NCBI GenBank assembly: GCA_001787405.1 | Contig: MFWV01000011.1 | Coordinates: 1 to 48,856 of the forward strand | Direction: 5' to 3' | DNA length: 48,856 nucleotides | DNA from: Candidatus Pacebacteria bacterium RIFOXYA1_FULL_38_18 | GTDB lineage: Bacteria; Patescibacteriota; Microgenomatia; UBA1400; PJMF01 | Part shown: positions 42,701 to 48,856 of the stretch, one piece after another | How positions within the stretch are numbered: the first letter of the stretch is position 1 | Layout of the letters: each line of letters begins with the position of its first letter | Made by a program: the position numbers and the translations under genes | The notes under the pieces: generated by a model | Database searches by the model: none | What the model was told of the DNA's origin: nothing | The model's input: the letters and a program-made list of their open reading frames with translations, nothing else

Positions 42701-43419
42701 CTGAAAGAGTAAAAACCATTGACGACTTTCCAGAACTTTATAAAGATCTCACTATTAACCCTGGAGAAGAACTCGCTTTTTCTTATACTGAAACTTTTGA
42801 TGAAAAATACAATCACGCCTCTATTGTTAATAATTTTGAAATAGAGATATTTTTTAGTGATCCAAGTTCGGGAGCAACGGGTACTGATAATGCTATTACT
42901 GGCGAAGTTATTTACATAGGTAAATATGACCAAGGAGCCGGTTGCTGGCCTACCAATGGTTACATTACTCAAAATCCAACAGGAGAATGGAAAGACTCTA
43001 GTGGTAATTTACACAAAGATGGTACACATTTAAATAAAATGGATGCTTTTGACATCGGAGCCTCAACAGGCTCTCCTGTTTTTGCTCCCTTTGGCGGAAC
43101 AGTTTGTCCAGCCAGTATTGATTCTGGATATGGAATACATGTTATTTTGGATAGCCCCGGAATAGGAAGGTTTCTTTTTGCTCACTTCAGTAATACACCC
43201 ATTAGAAGTTGTATTTCCAATGTTAGTCCGGGAGAAGTTATTGGCTATGTGGGAAGCACTGGTAATTCTACGGGCCCCCATCTTCACTTTGAAATAGAAT
43301 GTAATGGTGGTTGGTTCAGATGTAGTGGCGTGACACAAAAAACTTCTAGCTTGGCACCTCTCATGCCAGACGGACTTTCTATTCCGCTTGGTTCACCTGT
43401 GAGGACATGCAATAATTAA
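39781..43419 (+). CDS. Large T4SS-associated protein with glycine zippers and C-terminal M23-like domain
   Basis: This 1212-residue protein (1211 from ATG 39784) has a helical N-terminal part and an acidic disordered stretch at about 195-260. A long helical region extends to about 640. Gly-rich zipper segments lie at about 740-795 (IGMAIGGGLGAAIGSLFPGV, LGGIIGGIGGGWTGMGI), and one membrane helix at about 855-883. The extracellular end has a M23-like domain at about 1055-1200 (SPVFAPFGGTV, GYVGSTGNSTGPHLHFEIEC). The HxxxD motif reads MDAFD, so the first Zn-ligand His is missing, although HLNKMDAFD has a His three residues earlier. It may be a structural wall-binding part of the secretion channel. 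It opens the downstream secretion gene run. Confidence 0.85.
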   Translation: MMADTDFQSPNTTTREQTPGNKSTDATGSSTEYILRRLHPDADISTLRSFLIQLTSIQENKHLSVSFSSLLKDTVAFSLRYTSQSPFDDQYPAEMYLFKSEIALIFYDWLTRQKNLKENLTTILKEKKADDKAANALITIANYCQNIGANETVKVDKSREKQFSQLLERSGSVSAIAKFILDYLDHPPGDKATEEEGEKESGGSGGAQKDDLSTDQAETTDKSGQETGEDEGGSEDADEKDVQQPTTPPDQLQPPRPTDTDQITTKQLFSSDVLRETARFTQIALIQLERFHNLPEGTLQNSAELRAQLTQKNQEFFATKLSKDHFAEILQDPMERLKLIREFYSSVLHSNSLQLETARALQQAVTNSKDPQLKKQILTEIEKAKRGENVSELIGGLAENPEITEIIKKIQAADPLFQNDSVVINDQLSKELLQRLKEAGVHTDRVPLAYENIIGRLNSMVDGGFDPRVLDHLSEQNYKLLFSENAPFNPEFTEFLKEFIILKKAINNRAENSLTGDELFALQEAQRLLDENNPEINPQQSQQIFIHGVLQPTNKIITDKRELGLQSNQTFAEARNLSEQWEKNYRVYLQGLWEEFIADQKQIETFQRFAQFEAVPLEVPQQEFVIYLQSAQAGADYPLFEAGEERMLSPLAGMSDFGNKAQQFNQISQLSKGLGRGLLNRLGGKAAEKKTQEAVGKIAGGLVEKAGSALPGGPLTGKALGWLAKNATTKEGRKKILLVGGGGLGSVLIPLTTWGGRIGMAIGGGLGAAIGSLFPGVGNVLGGIIGGIGGGWTGMGIERGFKNLFGGDSATSISFQSPNIGSNILRSGGTISSGTAGGGLSAAKSALATSMTATASQAVLTTMGVVGSVFLFTSMNFTGAFLAEFPQIDPLGTFVPGSQGKLSEYVTIEKRVFITGCPENKCENPAFPIKAEYSIIIRPKDNYSIAILDATDTLKVNHSIKSWEEEGKTPPNIPERVKTIDDFPELYKDLTINPGEELAFSYTETFDEKYNHASIVNNFEIEIFFSDPSSGATGTDNAITGEVIYIGKYDQGAGCWPTNGYITQNPTGEWKDSSGNLHKDGTHLNKMDAFDIGASTGSPVFAPFGGTVCPASIDSGYGIHVILDSPGIGRFLFAHFSNTPIRSCISNVSPGEVIGYVGSTGNSTGPHLHFEIECNGGWFRCSGVTQKTSSLAPLMPDGLSIPLGSPVRTCNN

Positions 43420-43423
43420 AAAT

Positions 43424-44389
43424 ATGTTTAAAAAATATTGGTTAAGATATCTTATTCTTTTGGCTGCGATAGGAATTGTTTTGAGTTTTATATTGCGTCT
43501 GCTCACACCCTCACCAACCATTATTTCCAAAACTGATTTCATTACCACTAATAAAAGCGGAGACTCCACTAAATTTTCAAAAATTACCTATGTCGGCTCT
43601 CCTTATACTGAAGTTCCGGAGAAACTTTCTTTACTCACGATTCAACCAAATTCTACAAGTTTGGAGTATGTAAAAAACACCATCATAGAGCAATATGATC
43701 TAGAACAGATCATAAATCTGCCCAATTTATGGCAGGGAACCAATTTCTCTCTTTCTTATAATGAAAATGATGATGAATATGTTTTTTCTTCAAATTATGC
43801 TTCTCCCACTCAAATAGTTGCTTCCCTTCCGCAAGCAATAAATACGTCTCAACAATTTATTGCAAAAATTTTTCCCAATGTTCAGTTTTCTGTTTTGGAT
43901 GAGCAAGTTAAATATTTTGGCGGATCTTTTCAAGTAAATGAAGTAAAGCCAAAAGAAGCAAATATTGTAGAAATTCCTTTTGCTTATTCTTTTGATAATA
44001 TTCCTGTTTATTTAAATCACAAATCTGGATCGGCACTGCGTATTATGGTCAACGGTCTTTATGAAATTCAAAAAGTGATTTTTCAACCAGATATTCTCTT
44101 GCTTATTCCTACTGAAAAAACGATAGGGATTATTTCAGTAGAAACAGCTTTGGAAAATATTAATAATCACAATGAAGCTTCGGTGGTTTCAGCTTTTGAA
44201 ATAAACACTGGTATTTTTACTTTGGAAGAAGTTCGGGAAGGAACTCTTACCTCTGTTTCATTGGAGTATCGTGCTGATTTAAAAACAGGATTTGCCTATC
44301 CTTTTTATCGATTTGTTGGAGAATTGATTAATCAAACTGGGCAAGTTATCCAAGCTGAAATCATCACTCCGGCAGTGCCTACTAAATAA
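43424..44389 (+). CDS. Membrane-anchored extracellular protein of the secretion cluster
   Basis: This 321-residue protein has no family I recognise. One N-terminal membrane helix (YLILLAAIGIVLSFILRLL) leads to an extracellular domain of about 290 residues that looks beta-rich. It contains repeated Thr/Ser/Asn-rich strands and no Cys. It starts 4 bases after the stop of the M23-like gene and has no SD, so it is probably translated by reinitiation or coupling on the same mRNA. Its position between the M23-like and PrgI genes suggests it is a structural part of the same envelope machine; that is inference. Confidence 0.75.
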   Translation: MFKKYWLRYLILLAAIGIVLSFILRLLTPSPTIISKTDFITTNKSGDSTKFSKITYVGSPYTEVPEKLSLLTIQPNSTSLEYVKNTIIEQYDLEQIINLPNLWQGTNFSLSYNENDDEYVFSSNYASPTQIVASLPQAINTSQQFIAKIFPNVQFSVLDEQVKYFGGSFQVNEVKPKEANIVEIPFAYSFDNIPVYLNHKSGSALRIMVNGLYEIQKVIFQPDILLLIPTEKTIGIISVETALENINNHNEASVVSAFEINTGIFTLEEVREGTLTSVSLEYRADLKTGFAYPFYRFVGELINQTGQVIQAEIITPAVPTK

Positions 44390-44493
44390 AGTCTAGAAAA
44401 ACTGCGTTTAACTTAAAAAACACTTTATTTTTAGATGCTCTTTTTTATCATCAGGCTTTAAAGTTTCTCTTAGAACCGTTAAGATAGTATCAC

Positions 44494-45663
44494 ATGCAAG
44501 AACATCCAATCCCGCAAGACGTTACGGGTTATAAATTTCATATTGTTGGCAACATGACTTTGAAACAATTTGCTGAAGTGGGAGCCGGTGTTTTGTTGGC
44601 AATAATTATCTATAACACTAACTTGCTTATCTTTATCAAGTGGCCACTGATTGTTCTTGCGGTTGGTTTGGGTGGCATGATGGCTTTTGTTCCTATTGAG
44701 GAAAGACCATTAGATCACTGGATCGTTACTTTTTTTAAAAGACTCTATAACCCCACCAAGTTTTATTGGCGCAGAGAAACAGAATTGCCTTTTGCACTCA
44801 AACCACAAAAAAAGACTACTAAAATAGTTGAGCCAACTTTTGAAATTGATCTCACTCCAGCCAGAACAGAAAGAATTCGTCAATACATTGAATCTGTAAA
44901 ACAACCAACTGCAGAAGAACCCTGGATTAGTGAAGAAAAATCTAGGGTGGCAGAAATTTTAAATACTTTTGAAACCGTTGAAGTAAAATCCGTTGATTCT
45001 CAAAGTCAAAAAATAAAGCCCTCGCTCATTCCCAGAATCAGAAATCTTCTACCATCACAAAAACCATTAACTCATCAACAAACTGTTTTTCAAAGTGAAA
45101 ATTCCATTATCAAGCAAGACTCAATGGGTGAGCTTAATAAAATAAAGCAACCAACAATAGAACAATTAACAGAAGAACCAACTCCCCTATCAGTCTCAAA
45201 ACCAATTGATACTTCTGCAGAAAAAAAAGTTTCGGTAAATAAACAACCCCTTAGCAAAGAAACTACTTTTGAAGATCAACCAGAAGAACAAATGATAAAT
45301 TCTACTCAAGCTAATCAATTTAAACCGCCGGTAGAACTCCAACCCATTCAACCTCAAAATGCAGTTAATACCAATGCTTCACTCCCCTTTCCTAGAAAAG
45401 AACTAGCTCCCAATAAAATCGTTGGTATGGTGATGACCAAAGATAATAAACTGGTAGATCGAGCAGTAGTAACTATCAAAAATGCCAAAGGACAAGTGGC
45501 TGGTGCTTTCAACACCAACGTGCTGGGTCAGTTTTTTGTTTCCACTCCTTTTCCCAACGGAACTTACACTATTTCCGTGGAGAAAGCCGGCCTGGAATTT
45601 CCCCAAGCCTCACTATCTCTGTCTGGAGAAGTAGTAGAACCATTAGAATTGAGAGCTGTTTAA
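44494..45663 (+). CDS. PrgI family protein with Gln/Pro-rich middle and C-terminal beta domain
   Basis: This 389-residue protein's first 100 residues match PrgI, the small membrane partner of VirB4 in Gram-positive and CPR T4SS (VirB3-like). It has IPQDVTGYKFHIVGNMTLKQ, two helices (FAEVGAGVLLAIIIYNTNLL, WPLIVLAVGLGGMMAFVPIE), then RPLDHWIVTFFKRLYNPTKFYW. A low-complexity, Gln/Pro/Glu-rich region of about 200 residues follows. The end (KIVGMVMTKDNKLVDRAVVT, GQFFVSTPFPNGTYTISVEK) is a carboxypeptidase-regulatory-like beta sandwich. PrgI is normally about 100-120 residues, so the extension is unusual. TAAGAT lies 8 nt before the ATG, with no SD. Confidence 0.88.
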   Translation: MQEHPIPQDVTGYKFHIVGNMTLKQFAEVGAGVLLAIIIYNTNLLIFIKWPLIVLAVGLGGMMAFVPIEERPLDHWIVTFFKRLYNPTKFYWRRETELPFALKPQKKTTKIVEPTFEIDLTPARTERIRQYIESVKQPTAEEPWISEEKSRVAEILNTFETVEVKSVDSQSQKIKPSLIPRIRNLLPSQKPLTHQQTVFQSENSIIKQDSMGELNKIKQPTIEQLTEEPTPLSVSKPIDTSAEKKVSVNKQPLSKETTFEDQPEEQMINSTQANQFKPPVELQPIQPQNAVNTNASLPFPRKELAPNKIVGMVMTKDNKLVDRAVVTIKNAKGQVAGAFNTNVLGQFFVSTPFPNGTYTISVEKAGLEFPQASLSLSGEVVEPLELRAV

Positions 45664-45821
45664 TTTGAAAAATTAATTAGCTGATCAAGAGATTGGTCAA
45701 GAGAGTGGCACTAATTAGAAATACTGACTTAAATATAACAAGCAATACTACCTCTGGGTAAAAACTGGATTGCACATTGCTAGCTACTAAACAATTCTTG
45801 TAATATGTCCTAAAGAATAAA

Positions 45822-46889
45822 ATGAGTGAAAATCAAGATATTTCTTCTACCACCCAAAAATTCCTAGATATTTTTGATATTACTAGTGATGCCACTGTTC
45901 TGCGTGATGGCACGGTTTCTATCATCTTGGTGGTCAGTGCCATGAATTTTGGTTTATTGGCAGAGGCTGAACAAGACTCAATTATTTATTCTTATGCATC
46001 ACTGCTCAATTCACTCAATTTTCCTATTCAAATCGTGATCAATTCCAAAACCAAAGATGCCACTGCCTATCTTCAACTTTTGGAAAATCAAATCAGCAGA
46101 GAAAGTTCTGAGGCCAAAAAGGCCATGATTAAACGTTATCAAAACTTTGTTGCTCAGCTAATTAAAGAAAGAAATGTTCTAGATAAAAAGTTTTATGTAA
46201 TCATTCCTGCCCAACCCATCGAAGTGGGTATGCTAACAGCTCAAAGCGTTCTTCCTGGTAAACAAGTCCCAGAAATTACTCAGGAACAAAAAACCGCAGT
46301 AATTGAAAAGGGGTTGGGTATTCTGGAACCCAGGCGCGATCATTTAATTGCTCAATTTAATAAAATTGGCCTTTATGCTAGGCAATTGGTTACCCAAGAA
46401 ATTATTGAGATTTTTTACAATAATTACAATCCTGAAGCTTCTGAGGGTCAACAAATCACTGATAGTAAAAACTACACCACCGCAATGGTAAATGCTGGCA
46501 CCACCAAAGCTCCCTCCCTGACTGAAATTCGTCAACAGATTGATGTTAAAACTCAATTGGAAAAACTTTCTGGGCAAGAAAAAGAATCCATTCTTGATAA
46601 AGAAACCGAGCCAATAGGAGAATTGCCACAACTAGATAAATCAACTGATTTACCGATTAATCAGCCAGTTCAGCCAGTTGGTCAAGTAAATCAGCCAATT
46701 AATCAACCCACTCAACCAACTGAGCAAGTGACTCAATCGGTTGGCCAGCCAGCTCAATCAATCGATCAGTCAACCCAGCCGACCGACCAAACAATTCAAC
46801 CAATTCAACCAATCGAACAAGCAAATCAGCCAAGTATTCAACCCATTAAAAATGACGAAGCTCCTCTGCCCCCAGTGGCCGAACTTTAA
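45822..46889 (+). CDS. TraC/VirB4 N-terminal-domain-like protein without ATPase
   Basis: This 355-residue protein's residues 15-220 (FDITSDATVLRDGTVSIILV, SYASLLNSLNFPIQIVINSK, FVAQLIKERNVLDKKFYVII) look like the N-terminal domain that precedes the ATPase in TraC/VirB4. Here it is a separate protein with no Walker motifs. Residues 275-345 are a Gln/Pro/Thr/Asn-rich tail of short degenerate repeats (NQPTQPTEQVTQSVGQPAQS type). It is followed after 44 bases by virB4, whose own end in the window turns Gln/Thr/Pro-rich. It probably docks to the VirB4 or PrgI complex at the membrane; this is inference. No SD is seen. Confidence 0.75.
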   Translation: MSENQDISSTTQKFLDIFDITSDATVLRDGTVSIILVVSAMNFGLLAEAEQDSIIYSYASLLNSLNFPIQIVINSKTKDATAYLQLLENQISRESSEAKKAMIKRYQNFVAQLIKERNVLDKKFYVIIPAQPIEVGMLTAQSVLPGKQVPEITQEQKTAVIEKGLGILEPRRDHLIAQFNKIGLYARQLVTQEIIEIFYNNYNPEASEGQQITDSKNYTTAMVNAGTTKAPSLTEIRQQIDVKTQLEKLSGQEKESILDKETEPIGELPQLDKSTDLPINQPVQPVGQVNQPINQPTQPTEQVTQSVGQPAQSIDQSTQPTDQTIQPIQPIEQANQPSIQPIKNDEAPLPPVAEL

Positions 46890-46919
46890 GTCTTTGTTCT
46901 CAATCTGGACAAATACGTT

Positions 46920-46925
46920 TACAAT
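46920..46925 (+). promoter_or_regulatory. Putative -10 for virB4-like gene
   Basis: TACAAT, 8 nt before ATG 46934; no SD is present. Confidence 0.45.
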
Positions 46926-46933
46926 AAACTTTA

Positions 46934-48856
46934 ATGCCTATGAAACTGCCATTTAAAATTCCATTTTTAAAGAAAACAAAACAGGATGAACCTGTGGCTA
47001 CTAGTCAGGAGCAACAAGAAATAAAAAAACTTGAGGAATTTTCTCGCGGATTAGTCACTATTCAGGATATTATTGCTCCAGAAGCTATTGAAGTAGATTT
47101 TACTTATCAAAAAATAAATTCTACCTATACTAGAACAATTTTTGTTGCTGGCTACCCTCGGGCTGTACCAGCAAACTGGCTTTCACCATTAATTAATTAT
47201 CCCAATCAAGCCAGTATCTCTATGTTTATCTATCCAGTTGATTCATCTGAAGTACTAGATAATTTAAAACGCAAAATTACTGAAATGGAGGCAGAGATTC
47301 AATCAGATGTCCGCGCCGGCAAGATCAGTAATATTAATACCGAGATTAAACTAAGTGATGCTCGTTCTATTCGGGAGCAACTCGCCGCCGGCGCGGAAAG
47401 ATTTTTCCAGTTTGGTTTATACATTACTTTGTCTGCCAAAAGCTTGGATCATTTGGATAAAGTGACAAAAAATGTGCAATCAATGTTGGGTTCACTACTG
47501 ATTGTTTCCAAAAAAGCCACCATGCAAATGGATGAGGGATTTAAAACTACCCTGCCTATGGGAGAAGATAAATTATTGGTTACCCGCAACATGGATACCA
47601 CCTCACTGGCTACTACTTTTCCCTTCACTTCTTCAGAACTGACCATGGAAACAGGCATTTTATATGGCATTAATGAACATAATGATTCTTTAGTAATTTT
47701 TGATCGTTTTAAAATGGAAAATGCCAACATGGTCATTTTTGCTAAATCAGGCGCTGGTAAATCTTATGCAGTGAAACTAGAGATTTTACGTCAATTAATG
47801 TTTGAAACAGAGATAATTGTTTTGGATCCAGAAAAAGAATATGAGGAATTATCCAAGGAGGTAGGAGGAGAATACATTAACTTTACTTTTGGTGGCAAAT
47901 CAAAAATCAATCCCTTTGATCTATCAGCTCTTTATGAAGAGGGCGAAAATGAATTGGGTCAAAAAATTCTTTCTTTGCATGGACTTCTAAAAGTAATGTT
48001 GGGGGAAATGACTCCCCAACAAGAGGCTCTACTTGATCGCGCGCTAGTAGCTGCTTACAAGTCTAAAGGCATTACCCCAGATCCAGCCACTCAAACCAAC
48101 GAACCTCCTCTTATGGAAGATCTTTATAAAGTTCTGATTGGTATGGAAAATAAAGATGCTGATGACTTATCGGCTCGCCTAGAAAAATTCATCACTGGTT
48201 CTTTCCGCGGTATTTTAGACAAACCATCAAATATCAATATCGTCAATCAATTTACGGTTTTTTCTGTTAAAGAAATGGAAGAAGAACTAAGACCAATTGC
48301 CATGTACATTATTCTAGATTTTATCTGGACAAGAGTTAAAAAGGATCTGAAAAAACGCTTACTTATCATTGACGAAGCTTGGTACTTTATGAAACATCCC
48401 GATAGTGCTTCTTTTATTCACTCCATGGCCAAACGTGCCCGAAAATACTATTTGGGAATCACTACCATTACTCAAGACGTTGAAGATTTTTTACACAACG
48501 ACTACGGCAAGGCCATCGTGAGTAATGCCTCTATTCAATTTTTGATGAAACAATCTACTGCTTCTATGCCAGTCCTTTCCGAAACTTTTTATCTTTCTGA
48601 AGGAGAACGTCAATTATTGGTTTCTGCTGATATTGGTGAGGGCATCTTTTTTGCTGGACAAAATCATGTAGCTATTCGTGTCGTAGCCAGTGATGAAGAG
48701 CATCAAGTAATTACCAGTAATCCAGAGGAGATTTTACGTCAGAGAGCAGCTCAAAAAGCAGCTGGCCTGGCCTCTATAGATCAAACAACAATACAGCCAA
48801 GTCAATCAATCAGACCAAGTGTTACTCAAATTAATAAATCTATCAATCAACCAACT
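46934..48856 (+). CDS. VirB4/TraC-like T4SS ATPase (3' end beyond window)
   Basis: 641 residues are visible and the frame is still open at the window end. The N-terminal part (SRGLVTIQDIIAPEAIEVDF, YTRTIFVAGYPRAVPANWLS, RSIREQLAAGAERFFQFGLY) is the VirB4 pre-ATPase domain. Walker A is FAKSGAGKSYAVK (about 268-280). DPEKEYEEL and GGKSKINPFDLS follow, then Walker B KRLLIIDEAWYFM (about 473-485) and TQDVEDFL. This is the conserved motor that energises T4SS assembly and transport. From about residue 610 it becomes Gln/Ser/Thr-rich (IDQTTIQPSQSIRPSVTQIN), like the tail of the preceding gene. ATG 46940 is an alternative start. Confidence 0.95.
   Translation, partial: MPMKLPFKIPFLKKTKQDEPVATSQEQQEIKKLEEFSRGLVTIQDIIAPEAIEVDFTYQKINSTYTRTIFVAGYPRAVPANWLSPLINYPNQASISMFIYPVDSSEVLDNLKRKITEMEAEIQSDVRAGKISNINTEIKLSDARSIREQLAAGAERFFQFGLYITLSAKSLDHLDKVTKNVQSMLGSLLIVSKKATMQMDEGFKTTLPMGEDKLLVTRNMDTTSLATTFPFTSSELTMETGILYGINEHNDSLVIFDRFKMENANMVIFAKSGAGKSYAVKLEILRQLMFETEIIVLDPEKEYEELSKEVGGEYINFTFGGKSKINPFDLSALYEEGENELGQKILSLHGLLKVMLGEMTPQQEALLDRALVAAYKSKGITPDPATQTNEPPLMEDLYKVLIGMENKDADDLSARLEKFITGSFRGILDKPSNINIVNQFTVFSVKEMEEELRPIAMYIILDFIWTRVKKDLKKRLLIIDEAWYFMKHPDSASFIHSMAKRARKYYLGITTITQDVEDFLHNDYGKAIVSNASIQFLMKQSTASMPVLSETFYLSEGERQLLVSADIGEGIFFAGQNHVAIRVVASDEEHQVITSNPEEILRQRAAQKAAGLASIDQTTIQPSQSIRPSVTQINKSINQPT

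Overview
The window looks like chromosome from a Candidate Phyla Radiation (Patescibacteria) bacterium with a Gram-positive-like, monoderm-style envelope. The reasons are: a type IV secretion-like cluster with VirB2-, VirB6-, PrgI- and VirB4/TraC-like proteins but no outer-membrane components; three type IV prepilins; a sortase; VanW, SpoIID and M23 wall proteins; a giant LamG/S74 surface protein; and few Shine-Dalgarno (SD) sequences. TGA is used as a stop, so the code is standard. The exact phylum cannot be read from the sequence. No tRNA, rRNA, insertion sequence or CRISPR array was seen.

Layout. 1-4089: 3' part of a giant surface protein that enters from outside the window. 4207-6237: three prepilin genes on the minus strand, next to an O-antigen-ligase-like/TPR membrane protein (6416-8467). 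8638-13764: minus-strand block of obg, a LysM/M23 peptidase, rho and a sortase. 13765-14604: an 840-base gene-free stretch full of tandem and inverted repeats. 14605-16788: a VirD4/TraD-like ATPase. 16911-20899: radA, a nucleotidylyltransferase, a nucleotidyltransferase and yvcK. 20918-26844: an anchored solute-binding protein, VanW, a Phd-like orphan antitoxin, and a coiled-coil SpoIID protein. 26987-33971: two VirB2-like pilins, a VirB1-like lytic transglycosylase, a degenerate DHH protein on the other strand, and VirB6. 33975-36929: an AT-rich, unrecognised 984-aa gene. 37023-38312: SAM-I riboswitch and metK. 38420-39380: a 45-aa membrane peptide with a strong SD and a terminator, and a coiled-coil protein. 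39781-48856: large M23 secretion protein, an anchored protein, PrgI, a TraC-N-like protein, and VirB4 running off the window end.

How it fits together. The secretion genes could form one envelope-spanning machine: VirB4 and TraD-like ATPases, a PrgI/VirB6 channel, VirB2-like pilins, and VirB1-like and M23 enzymes to open the wall. The pili, sortase, VanW, SpoIID and surface protein make up the rest of a cell surface built for contact.

The most notable signals are: (1) a recurring -10-like hexamer placed 6-8 nt before start codons, implying many leaderless mRNAs and correcting several start sites; (2) a clear SAM-I riboswitch whose switch hairpin holds the metK SD; (3) a low-GC island carrying an unrecognised 984-aa protein inside the secretion locus; (4) similar Gln/Pro/Thr-rich tails on consecutive secretion proteins.
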